In this document: positions 43,827-51,462 of the stretch, piece after piece
Layout: each line of letters opens with the position of its first letter
Numbering within the stretch: the first letter of the stretch is position 1
Assembly (NCBI GenBank): GCA_963784615.1
Contig: CAWASG010000001.1
Coordinates: 248,001 to 312,000, forward strand
Reading direction: 5' to 3'
Source: UBA11403 sp963784615
Lineage (GTDB): Bacteria > Pseudomonadota > Gammaproteobacteria > Legionellales > Legionellaceae
DNA: 64,000 nucleotides
The notes under the pieces: model-generated
What the model saw: the letters and a program-made list of their open reading frames with translations, nothing else
What the model was told of the DNA's origin: nothing
Databases searched by the model: none
Translations under genes and position numbers: made by a program

Positions 43827-44660
43827 ATGATTAATATAGGCCAGTTTAACCGGTTAATGGTGGTCAAAGAAGTACCTTTTGGAATTTACCTGGATGGCGA
43901 CGATTGGGGCGAAATTTTGTTGCCCAATAAGTATGTGCCAAAAGGGACCAAGGTAAACGATATGTTAGATGTCTTTATTTACTTTGATTCAGAAGACAAA
44001 ATCATCGCAACAACGCAACGTCCTCGAGCCAACTTGGGGAGTTGTGCTCATTTGAAAGTGATAGATGTGAATCGCGTCGGCGCTTTCCTCGACTGGGGTT
44101 TGGATAAAGACTTGTTGGTACCCAAGCCAGAGCAGCTTCGACCGATGGAGAAAGATAAGTCCTATATTGTCTATGTGAAGCAAGACAATCAGGGGCGTAT
44201 TATTGCTAGCTCCAAACTTGATTGTTTCCTTGATAAATCGCCCGCACGCTTTAAACAAGGGGATGAAGTCAGTCTGATGATTGCAGAAACGACCGCGCTG
44301 GGATATAAAGTCATTATTAATGACAGCCATTGGGGTTTAGTTCATTCCGCAGATATTTTTCAGACGTTGCGTTATGGCTCAAGAACGCGAGGGTATATCA
44401 AAACCGTACGAGATGATGGCAAAATTGATGTTACTTTAAGAAAAATGGGCCAAGATAGTATCCACGATCTCGCAAGCCATATCATGACCGAATTGCATAA
44501 AGCCGGTGGCTTTTTACCGCTGCATGATAAAAGTCCCTCTCAGGATATCCAGCGCGCATTCAATGACAGTAAAAAAAGTTTTAAAAGCGCGATTGGCCAA
44601 CTTTATAAGCGTGGTGAGATTACAATCGAAGAAAACGGAATTCGTTTGCGGGGAAAATAA
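43827..44660 (+). CDS. S1-domain RNA-binding protein CvfB/YitL family
   Basis: 277 residues with tandem S1-like OB folds and a C-terminal winged helix, as in CvfB (conserved virulence factor B). The N-terminal S1-like part is GQFNRLMVVKEVPFGIYLDG. The second S1 (HLKVIDVNRVGAFLDWGLDK, then DLLVPKPEQL) is the most diagnostic. A third follows (SLMIAETTALGYKVIINDSH; HSADIFQTLRYGSRTRGYIK). The end SAIGQLYKRGEITIEENGIR is the winged helix. CvfB proteins bind RNA and affect virulence-gene expression in Staphylococcus; the role in this organism is unknown. Its stop codon lies inside the target duplication of a 50-bp R2 element. Confidence 0.88.
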   Translation: MINIGQFNRLMVVKEVPFGIYLDGDDWGEILLPNKYVPKGTKVNDMLDVFIYFDSEDKIIATTQRPRANLGSCAHLKVIDVNRVGAFLDWGLDKDLLVPKPEQLRPMEKDKSYIVYVKQDNQGRIIASSKLDCFLDKSPARFKQGDEVSLMIAETTALGYKVIINDSHWGLVHSADIFQTLRYGSRTRGYIKTVRDDGKIDVTLRKMGQDSIHDLASHIMTELHKAGGFLPLHDKSPSQDIQRAFNDSKKSFKSAIGQLYKRGEITIEENGIRLRGK

Positions 44661-44662
44661 TG

Positions 44663-44712
44663 GGCCTCAGTCATCGCTTCGCCACTGAAGTGGCGAAGCG
44701 ATGACTGAGACA
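44663..44712. repeat. R2 minimal element (two terminal repeats only), 8-bp duplication
   Basis: Only 50 bp: GGCCTCAGTCATCGCTTCGC joined almost directly to its complement, flanked by AAATAATG (44655-44662 and 44713-44720). An insertion-competent or internally deleted R2. As RNA it forms a strong hairpin right after cvfB, so it may be used as its terminator. Confidence 0.85.
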
Positions 44713-44773
44713 AAATAATGTCAACGATTTAAAACAAGTACCAACTTATTTTGTATCATCAGTCATTATCGCC

Positions 44774-45544
44774 TTAAAAAATATCTTTCCACTTGCGTAA
44801 TTCACGGAATACATCAACGGCTTGTGGTAACTTTCGCCCAGCATGTTGTTCAACACGTTGAATCAAACTTTCGTTATGACAACGTAAAAAGGGATTGATT
44901 TCTTTTTCCAGTTTTAATAAAGACGGTAATGTGGGTTCATTGTTTTTTTGCAGCGCCATCGTGGTATGCATATGTTGATTGGCTGCAAGATTCTCAGGCT
45001 CAACTTGGTATGAAAAACGCAAGTTATTGACGGTGTATTCATGCGCGCAATAGACTTTTGTATCATCGGGTAACGCTGATAATTTTTGCAGAGATGCATA
45101 CAATTGTTCTGCTGTGCCCTCAAAAACACGCCCACATCCTGCAGAAAACAGTGTATCACCGCAAAATAAGATCCCAGGAGAATAAAAGGCGATGTGATCC
45201 AGCGTATGCCCTGGAATATCGATAACTTGTAATGATGGAAACAAATCCAGAGCAATTGTTTGATGTTCTGCTAAGTGATGTGTTATGCCTGGGATATGAC
45301 AGCGAACGGAGGCAAAAACTGGTGCCGGATAGTGTTGAATTAATTCAGATATCCCGTTGGTATGATCCCAATGATGGTGGGTGATTAAAACGCCATGTAA
45401 GGCTAATTGATGTTGCCTCAAATAATTGATAACGGGAAGAGCTTCACCCGGATCAACTACTAAAGCGCAGCGTTGGGACTCATTAATCATCGTCCATACA
45501 TAATTGTCTTTTAAAGTGGGAATGGGATGAATGCTTAGTTCCAT
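44774..45544 (-). CDS. gloB: hydroxyacylglutathione hydrolase (glyoxalase II)
   Basis: Hydrolyses S-D-lactoylglutathione to D-lactate and glutathione, the second step of methylglyoxal detoxification; cytosolic. 256 residues, metallo-beta-lactamase fold. The metal motif THHHWDH has His56, His58, Asp60 and His61. Further ligands are in GHTLDHIAF, GDTLFSAGCGR and CAHEYTVNNLRF. The C-terminal substrate domain ends at NPFLRC and a short helix, as in GloB. Length fits the family. No ribosome site of note. Convergent with cvfB. Glyoxalase I (gloA) is not in the window. Confidence 0.95.
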   Translation of the reverse strand: MELSIHPIPTLKDNYVWTMINESQRCALVVDPGEALPVINYLRQHQLALHGVLITHHHWDHTNGISELIQHYPAPVFASVRCHIPGITHHLAEHQTIALDLFPSLQVIDIPGHTLDHIAFYSPGILFCGDTLFSAGCGRVFEGTAEQLYASLQKLSALPDDTKVYCAHEYTVNNLRFSYQVEPENLAANQHMHTTMALQKNNEPTLPSLLKLEKEINPFLRCHNESLIQRVEQHAGRKLPQAVDVFRELRKWKDIF

Positions 45545-45747
45545 GTTGTGTCCTTATTAACATGTTGACCGCCAGTACCTTGAGCTCAGAACGGTGTTTA
45601 ATGGCACTATGCTAAGTGCTACGCGTACATCAATCATTTTTTCCTTAACTAATATTATATACCAACCGCTTGATTCAAGCATTTTACATTTTGATACAAT
45701 ACAGCTTAAAATAGCGTCCTCTATCGTGAACATGGATTTAGAATCTT

Positions 45748-46524
45748 ATGCTAAGCGTTGTCATTATCACCAAAAATGAAGGCCATAATATCCGGCGTTG
45801 TCTCGAGTCTGTGAAATGGGCCGATGAGATCGTTGTTATTGATTCCGGCAGTACCGATGATACGGTTGCAATTGCCAAAGAATTTACGCAGCATGTCTGG
45901 TTTATGGGCTGGCAAGGTTATGGGATTCAAAAGCAACGCGCATTAGACAAAGCAACCGGTGATTGGGTGCTTAATCTTGATGCGGATGAGTCTGTGAGTG
46001 AGGCGCTTAAAGCTGAGATTATGCGCGTCATGTCCGATGACTCTGCCGATGCCTGCCGTATTCCTATTCAAATGAATTTTTATGGAAAACCGCTTCGTTA
46101 TTCATCTAGTCCCAGTCGTCATATTCGTCTATTCAAACGGGAAGGGGCGCAATATAGCAATGATATTGTGCATGAAAAAATACAACTTTCAGCTCATATC
46201 AGAATTAAGCAATTACAAGCACCTATTGTTCATCCATCTTTTAGGGATGTGAGTCATGCGCTCTATAAGATTAATCGTTACTCATCTTATAGTGCAAAAA
46301 TTCGTATCGACAACAATCGCTCTACAGGTTTATTTAAAATATTGGCCGGAACCTCGTGGATGTTCTTTCGATGTTATGTATTACAACGAGGATTTATGGA
46401 TGGTAAAGCAGGATTTTTAATGGCATGTTTTAATGCCCAGGGCACGTTCTATCGCGGAATAAAGCAGCTTTATCAAGATAAAAATTTAGACATGCTGCCG
46501 GAAGTTGATAAACCTGTTGCTTGA
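45748..46524 (+). CDS. family 2 glycosyltransferase (WaaE/KdtX-like)
   Basis: 258 residues with a GT-A fold: N-terminal LSVVIITKNEGHNIRRCLES, nucleotide-sugar Asp in IDSGSTDDTV, and the DxD-like site NLDADE. The second half (HIRLFKREGAQYSNDIVHEK; SHALYKINRYSSYSAKIRID) matches the lipopolysaccharide-core glycosyltransferases WaaE/KdtX, which add glucose to inner-core heptose or act on O-chain. Cytoplasmic face of the inner membrane. The ATG lacks a clear ribosome site. An R2 element lies just downstream. The precise sugar and acceptor are not determined. Confidence 0.88.
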   Translation: MLSVVIITKNEGHNIRRCLESVKWADEIVVIDSGSTDDTVAIAKEFTQHVWFMGWQGYGIQKQRALDKATGDWVLNLDADESVSEALKAEIMRVMSDDSADACRIPIQMNFYGKPLRYSSSPSRHIRLFKREGAQYSNDIVHEKIQLSAHIRIKQLQAPIVHPSFRDVSHALYKINRYSSYSAKIRIDNNRSTGLFKILAGTSWMFFRCYVLQRGFMDGKAGFLMACFNAQGTFYRGIKQLYQDKNLDMLPEVDKPVA

Positions 46525-46540
46525 GGTTTTACGTCCCTCC

Positions 46541-46814
46541 TTCTGATGAGGTTTACAATTTGTGCAATGTTGTATCAGGCGTCGTTGCGAGCAGGCCAGT
46601 ACCTTCGGTACAAACAGCCGATATGAACTTGCAGGTCGCGTCGTTGCGAGGTACGAAGCAATCCAGGGTTCGAAGCTTTGTTCTCTGGATTGCTTCGTAC
46701 CTCGCAACGACGCCTGATACAACATTGCACACATTGTGAAGTTCATTAGGAGCGACCTGCAAGTACATATCGGCTGTTTGTACCGAGGGTGCTGGGGTGC
46801 TCGCAACGATGACC
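46541..46814. repeat. R2-family composite, copy d
   Basis: Contains the R2 core GTCGTTGCGAGGTACGAAGC and complement, CAGTACCTTCGGTAC, and inverted copies of the ATACAACATTGCACA arm, nested more deeply than in the other copies. The GGCCTCAG ends are not seen and no clean duplication was found, so it is rearranged. It fills the 339-bp gap between the glycosyltransferase and DUF1415 genes. Confidence 0.75.
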
Positions 46815-46863
46815 TGCTAATTCATTGCTGATGTTTACCCCGAAGGGGTTAGGCGGCTCAGGA

Positions 46864-47403
46864 TTACTTACCCGAGGAGTTACAGTTTTCAAGTATTTTT
46901 TTTACCTCACCTAAGCCAAGATTTTGCAGGCGAATGATGTTGTTTGTTGGAATGTCTTCTGTGTTTCCGTAATAGGCGATTGCGCGATCAAGCGATTCCT
47001 CTCGTAAGATATGAAGCATGGGATAGGGGCTTCGATTGGTGTAGTTGGTGACGTCATCAACGCTCGTCCCTTCGAAGCAGTAATCTGGGTGGAAGGTGGC
47101 TAATTGATATACGCCTTTATATCCAGCCTGAACGAGCATAATGTTGGCGAGATGAACGAAGTCTAAATATTCAAAAAAATCACTGAAAAGATGAGGGAAA
47201 AGGAGTAGGCTCGTGCCCATCGTGTTGTCTATGTTTAAGCATTCAATTTCTGCCATGAAATCGATAAGCCCATTTTCAACCGTTGTGGAGGGGCTAACCT
47301 GTATCCTCGCTGATCTATTTTCCATTTCACGTTTTGCAAAAGGACACAGGTTGAGTGCGATGACAAATGAGTTAATCCATTGTATGGTTTGCTGAATATA
47401 CAT
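46864..47403 (-). CDS. DUF1415 family protein
   Basis: 179 residues matching the DUF1415 family of proteobacteria, of unknown function. Diagnostic stretches are WINSFVIALNLCPFAKREME at the N-terminus, LLLFPHLFSDFFEYLDFVHL centrally, QLATFHPDYCFEG, and NRSPYPMLHILREESLDRAI near the C-terminus. Soluble and cytosolic by composition. Divergent from the exported nucleotidyltransferase-fold gene, with the two start regions nearly touching, so their promoters must overlap or lie in each other's 5' ends. No catalytic role known. Confidence 0.88.
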   Translation of the reverse strand: MYIQQTIQWINSFVIALNLCPFAKREMENRSARIQVSPSTTVENGLIDFMAEIECLNIDNTMGTSLLLFPHLFSDFFEYLDFVHLANIMLVQAGYKGVYQLATFHPDYCFEGTSVDDVTNYTNRSPYPMLHILREESLDRAIAYYGNTEDIPTNNIIRLQNLGLGEVKKILENCNSSGK

Positions 47404-47467
47404 GATAGAAGGTTGCCTGAATCTACTAATGAAAAGAGATGGTCGTTTATATTATACAGGATATATG

Positions 47468-48265
47468 ATGAAAAAAATGTTTATTGTTGTTTACATTGCT
47501 GCTTGGGCGTTGGTTTCTGCTGTTGCGAATGGCCAAACTGTTGCTGAAGAAAACTGGGAATTGTTGTTAGAAACGAATGCGCAAGAAATTATGGTCGTGC
47601 ATCAGGATCTCAATTCCTTGTTTTGGAAAAATGGACAACTAGCCCCGGATGTGGAAGAGCGGCTTAATCGGTTGGGGCAATTTTATTTTAAAAAATTGTC
47701 AGACGACATGCCCAGTGTGAAACTGGACGATATTGTGTTCGTTGGTAGTATGGCCGATTACCTGTATACAAGTCACTCCGATCTCGATATTAATCTATTA
47801 ATCGATACCTCTAAAGTCCAATGGCCGAGTAAGGCCATAACGAGTTATCTTAAACAAACCAATAAATATTGGCATACCCACAAAAGACCTCTATTAAATT
47901 ATCCAATAGAAATGGGTACCTACACGCAGGTTTCTACCGCGGGTGGGATTTATTCTATTTTAAACCATACTTGGTTAAAAATGCCTGAACACCATGAGAT
48001 GTTGTTTTCTAAGGACGATTTGAAAAGCGTCGCTCAAAGTTATCATCGAGATATTAACGCACTTCAACAGGAATATACTGCTAATCCAAAGCAATTTGAA
48101 TGTGATAAATTCACCCGATTTCAAACTGGATTAATTAAATGGCGACAAGATGGGTTACAACGTGAAGGGTTAGCGTCGATTGAAAATATCAGTTATCGCT
48201 TACTGAGAATATTGGGTCAAATTGATTTGGTTTCAGAGCTTTCTTCAGAATGCATGTCAGCATAG
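47468..48265 (+). CDS. exported nucleotidyltransferase-fold protein
   Basis: 265 residues. A signal peptide (KKMFIVVYIAAWALVSAVAN) is followed by a region with the polymerase-beta-type nucleotidyltransferase signature: FVGSMADYLYTSHSDLDINL, with Gly93-Ser94 and the metal-binding pair Asp105/Asp107. IEMGTYT further on may hold the third acidic or strand position. The rest is helical with GLIKWRQDGLQREGLASIEN. NTase-fold enzymes transfer nucleotidyl groups and are normally cytosolic, so an exported one is unusual. The frame opens at 47402, but AGGA at 47458-47461 and the signal peptide favour 47468. The adjacent Xre/RES pair has its own promoter and is probably separate. Activity is an inference from motif only. 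Confidence 0.75.
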   Translation: MKKMFIVVYIAAWALVSAVANGQTVAEENWELLLETNAQEIMVVHQDLNSLFWKNGQLAPDVEERLNRLGQFYFKKLSDDMPSVKLDDIVFVGSMADYLYTSHSDLDINLLIDTSKVQWPSKAITSYLKQTNKYWHTHKRPLLNYPIEMGTYTQVSTAGGIYSILNHTWLKMPEHHEMLFSKDDLKSVAQSYHRDINALQQEYTANPKQFECDKFTRFQTGLIKWRQDGLQREGLASIENISYRLLRILGQIDLVSELSSECMSA

Positions 48266-48271
48266 GCTGTT

Positions 48272-48313
48272 ATTTCATTTGAAATATTTGTATGCTATAA
48301 TTTCATATGAAAT
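48272..48313 (+). promoter_or_regulatory. promoter with twin operators for the Xre/RES module
   Basis: Two 14-bp palindromes, ATTTCATTTGAAAT (48272-48285, centre pair off-dyad) and ATTTCATATGAAAT (48300-48313), lie 28 bp apart and bracket the promoter; a TATAAT at 48296-48301 overlaps the second. The ATG of the antitoxin is 18 bp further. Typical of autorepression by an antitoxin dimer pair. Confidence 0.7.
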
Positions 48314-48331
48314 GTATGCGGGGCGCTAGTG

Positions 48332-48712
48332 ATGAAAACACAACTGATAATGACAGATGTAGCCGAAAAAGAAATCGTTCTGACTAAGGCGATACTTAAC
48401 GTTGCGAGTAGTTATGGGCTATCAGGTAAACAGCTGAGCGAAATTCTTGGGTTGAGTGAATCCACCACATCTCGCTTGCAGCAAGGTAAAAAAAGAATTT
48501 CTCCATACACAAAAGAAGGCGAAATGGCTTTACTGCTTGTACGTGTATATCGAAGTCTGAATGCATTACTGGGCAATAATCACGATAAAGCGAAAGCGTG
48601 GTTAACCAGTGATAATCGTCATTTTAATATCACACCCATCGAAAAAATTAAAACCATTTCTGGTTTGGTGGAGGTTGTGAATTATCTTGATGCCATGAGA
48701 GGCAAAGTATGA
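48332..48712 (+). CDS. Xre/MbcA/ParS-type antitoxin (DUF2384)
   Basis: 126 residues. An N-terminal Xre-like helix-turn-helix (SGKQLSEILGLSESTTSRLQ, about residues 30-50) is followed by KRISPYTKEGEMALLLVRVY and a C-terminal DUF2384 antitoxin domain with AKAWLTSDNRHFNITPIEKI. It neutralises the RES toxin encoded next and represses the pair; the toxin gene overlaps its end by 4 bp (ATGA). Twin palindromes at the promoter fit its DNA-binding role. The ATG at 48332 is preferred; a GTG one codon earlier is also open. Confidence 0.93.
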   Translation: MKTQLIMTDVAEKEIVLTKAILNVASSYGLSGKQLSEILGLSESTTSRLQQGKKRISPYTKEGEMALLLVRVYRSLNALLGNNHDKAKAWLTSDNRHFNITPIEKIKTISGLVEVVNYLDAMRGKV

Positions 48713-49419
48713 CGATCTGGGCTTTGTGTGAGGGAGAGAAAAGACTACAGCCTTTAGTTGCAGATCCATGGCGAATCGTTGAAGCACAGCATATTTTAAG
48801 TTCAAGAGATATTGTTGATACGGTGACTGAGCATGATATTCTTGAGGCGTTGATAGAAGAGTCAAAACCCTCGATTGCAACAGATAAAAGCTATTTAATT
48901 TTCACCCCTTTTCGATACCCGCCTCTCAAATACGGCTCTCGATTCGGCCATGTGTTTGAACCATCAATCTGGTATGGTTCTTTTCATGTAGAGACAGCAT
49001 TTGCCGAAGTAGCCTATTATCGGGGGCTGTTTTTAAAGAGCTCAGAGGCTGATTTGGGCTATGTTGAGTTATTATTAACGGCGTTTCAAACAACCATCAA
49101 AACGGACAAGGGCATCTTGTTAACCGAGGCGCCTTTTAGTCATCACACGCAGAAATTATCAGATCCAAATTCATATGATCACAGCCAATCCCTAGGCACT
49201 GCCATGCGAGGAGCTGATGTTCAGGCTTTCGTCTATTATTCAGCGAGAACAAATTCAGAAGCAAAAAATATTGGCGCGTTTACCCCTGACGTGTTTTGCA
49301 AAAAAGGCAATCAATACACCCATCATCAACAAACCTGGAATTGCATCGCGAACAAGTGTTCAGTCGAGTTTTCGCGTATGGATGCCATCGGGAAAAGCCG
49401 ACTCGTATTTGAGGTTTAA
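48709..49419 (+). CDS. RES-domain toxin
   Basis: 236 residues, RES family, named for conserved Arg, Glu and Ser. PFRYPPLKYGSRFGHVFEPS holds the Arg region, WYGSFHVETAFAEVAYYR the Glu, and YSARTNSEAKNIGAFTPDVF the C-terminal Ser-containing region. Characterised RES toxins degrade NAD+ by phosphorolysis or hydrolysis and arrest growth; this activity is assumed from the family. ATGA overlap with the antitoxin gene couples translation. Full length and intact. Its operon is the promoter-operator at 48272-48313. Confidence 0.93.
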   Translation: MTIWALCEGEKRLQPLVADPWRIVEAQHILSSRDIVDTVTEHDILEALIEESKPSIATDKSYLIFTPFRYPPLKYGSRFGHVFEPSIWYGSFHVETAFAEVAYYRGLFLKSSEADLGYVELLLTAFQTTIKTDKGILLTEAPFSHHTQKLSDPNSYDHSQSLGTAMRGADVQAFVYYSARTNSEAKNIGAFTPDVFCKKGNQYTHHQQTWNCIANKCSVEFSRMDAIGKSRLVFEV

Positions 49420-49507
49420 TAGACCAATCTGGATACCCGCAGCCAGCTTCGCTCTCTGTTTCAAAAGCAAAGCGGCGGGTATGGGGGCTGCGAGAGCGGT
49501 GCTTTTT

Positions 49508-51211
49508 TTAGGTTAAATCTGCCAACCAGGCCGAAAGCGCATCACACGCAATTAAACTCGATTCAGCTTGATTTCTTGCTTTATATTCAACGTTACCCTC
49601 GTTTAAATTGCGCTCACTAATCACCAAGCGGTGGGGGAGCCCTATCAGATCACTGTCGGCGAATAAAACCCCGGGGCGCTCTTGACGGTCATCAAGCAAA
49701 ACGTCGATTCCAAGATTTAAACACTCCTGATAAAGCGCATCGGCTTTTTCTTTCACGATGGCATTGCGATGACCGTTGATAGGAATAATAACGAGCTTGA
49801 AGGGCGCCATCGCATCAGGCCAGATGATGCCATTCTCATCAAAGTGTTGCTCAATGGCTGCTGCAACGACACGTGAGATGCCCAATCCATAGCATCCCAT
49901 CAGTAGCGTTTGACGTTTGCCGTCTTCATTAAGTACAGCACAATCCATGGCTTTCGCATACTTGTCTCCCAGCTGGAATATATGCCCTACCTCAATACCG
50001 CGACACATCTTCAATTTGCCTGCGCCATTCGGGCTGACATCGCCTTCTTGTACATTTCGCAAGTCAAATGTTTCAGTCCATTGCGCATCTCGTCCCCATG
50101 CGGCATCGACATAATGTGCATCAGCTTCATTCGCGCCACAAACAAAAGAGGGCATTGCTGCTGCATGATGATCAACAATCACGGGAATAGTCAGTTTAAC
50201 AGGGCCAAGTGAGCCAATAGGTGCACCAAGTGACTTTAATATTAGCGACTCATCGGCAAAACGGACTGGCGAATGGACCAACGGATGCTTGGCAGCCTTC
50301 ACTTCATTTAATTCATCAGTACCCTTCAGAACCAACGCAACCAATGGATGTTCACGACCTTCTACAATCAACGTTTTAACCATGGTTGATGCATCGATAT
50401 TTAAAAACGTCGCTACCTCAGTAATACTGCGTTGTCCCGGTGTTGCAACGCATTTCATCGTATTGCTGGTGACTGTTTTGCATGGTTCAGGGATAAGACT
50501 GGTTGCTTGTTCAACATTCGCGGCATAATCACCAACATCACTATAGAAAATCAAATCTTCACCGGCATTGGCGAGTACTTGGAACTCATGAGAGACAGCG
50601 CCACCAATTGCACCCGTATCGGCCTCAACAGCGCGATATTGCAAGCCGAGCCTGTCAAATATTCGGCAATAGGTTTGATGCATCGTAGTATACGTTTGAC
50701 TTAAACTCTCTTGGCTCAAATGAAAAGAGTAAGCATCTTTCATGATGAATTCACGCGCACGCATCACGCCAAATCGAGGGCGAATTTCGTCACGAAATTT
50801 GGTTTGAATTTGATACACATTCAGGGGTAATTGTTTATAGGATTTCAATTCCTGACGCATAATATCGGTCACCACTTCTTCATGCGTTGGGCCAAAACAA
50901 TAATCACGCCCATTGCTGTCTTTCATGGTTAACAGTTGTCCACCAAATGTTTCCCATCGACCCGTCTCTTCCCACAATTCTGCTGGTTGCACCGCGGGCA
51001 TGAGGATTTCCATTGCCAGTGAGCGATTCATTTCCTCACGAACTACGGTTTCAACTTTCCGTAAAATCTTAAGACCTAGTGGCAGCCAGGAATATAATCC
51101 GGACCCCAACTTTCGAATAAGGCCAGCACGCAGCATGAGTTGATGAGAAACAATTTCGGCATCAACAGGGGTTTCCCTTTGAGTGCTGATAAACCATTGT
51201 GATGCGCGCAT
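49508..51211 (-). CDS. proS: prolyl-tRNA synthetase
   Basis: Charges tRNA-Pro; class II aminoacyl-tRNA synthetase, bacterial type. 567 residues (E. coli 572). It starts MRASQWFISTQRETPVDAEI. Motif 1 region SGLYSWLPLGLKILRK, motif 2 YQIQTKFRDEIRPRFGVMRA, and motif 3 with LMGCYGLGISRVVAAAIEQH. Between motifs 2 and 3 lies the YbaK-like editing insertion (ATMVKTLIVEGREHPLVALV; KGTDELNEVKAAKHPLVHSP), which removes mis-charged Ala-tRNA. The anticodon-binding domain closes the protein. The frame extends to 51277, but AGGA near 51220 and the conserved N-terminus set the start at 51211. Convergent with the RES toxin gene. Confidence 0.97.
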   Translation of the reverse strand: MRASQWFISTQRETPVDAEIVSHQLMLRAGLIRKLGSGLYSWLPLGLKILRKVETVVREEMNRSLAMEILMPAVQPAELWEETGRWETFGGQLLTMKDSNGRDYCFGPTHEEVVTDIMRQELKSYKQLPLNVYQIQTKFRDEIRPRFGVMRAREFIMKDAYSFHLSQESLSQTYTTMHQTYCRIFDRLGLQYRAVEADTGAIGGAVSHEFQVLANAGEDLIFYSDVGDYAANVEQATSLIPEPCKTVTSNTMKCVATPGQRSITEVATFLNIDASTMVKTLIVEGREHPLVALVLKGTDELNEVKAAKHPLVHSPVRFADESLILKSLGAPIGSLGPVKLTIPVIVDHHAAAMPSFVCGANEADAHYVDAAWGRDAQWTETFDLRNVQEGDVSPNGAGKLKMCRGIEVGHIFQLGDKYAKAMDCAVLNEDGKRQTLLMGCYGLGISRVVAAAIEQHFDENGIIWPDAMAPFKLVIIPINGHRNAIVKEKADALYQECLNLGIDVLLDDRQERPGVLFADSDLIGLPHRLVISERNLNEGNVEYKARNQAESSLIACDALSAWLADLT

Positions 51212-51254
51212 TTTATATACTCCTATAAGGCTGGGGGTGACTGCCGGGTAAACA

Positions 51255-51300
51255 GATAAGGGCAACAGATCGGGCACGTGCCCGGCGTTTTGCCCTTATC
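51255..51300. repeat. R1-like mini palindrome
   Basis: GATAAGGGCAACAGATCGGGCACGTG pairs with CCGGCGTTTTGCCCTTATC (outer 10 bp perfect). It shares the GATCGGGCACG motif with R1 but lacks the long arms. Upstream of proS. Confidence 0.5.
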
Positions 51301-51326
51301 CCTGTTCGATCAAGTTATATTAAAGC

Positions 51327-51460
51327 TTAATGGCACTAAGTTAAGGGGATTAATCGGAGTAGGTTGGGTTGAGCGAGAGCGAAGCCCAACAAAATCGTCA
51401 TGTTGGGCTTCGGCTTACCAGCCTCAACCCAACCTACAGCCCTTAACTTAGTGCCATTAA
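51327..51460. repeat. R5 MITE, intact copy with 9-bp target duplication
   Basis: A 134-bp element with ends TTAATGGCACTAAGTTAAGG and complement, flanked by TATTAAAGC on both sides (51318-51326 and 51461-51469). Inner palindrome GTAGGTTGGGTTGAG...CTCAACCCAACCTAC. The right duplication overlaps the stop codon of the POT gene. Confidence 0.9.
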
Positions 51461-51462
51461 TA

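Noticed and set aside
45594..45779. 61-codon frame before the glycosyltransferase
   Set aside because: No ribosome site and it overlaps the start of a clear gene in another frame.
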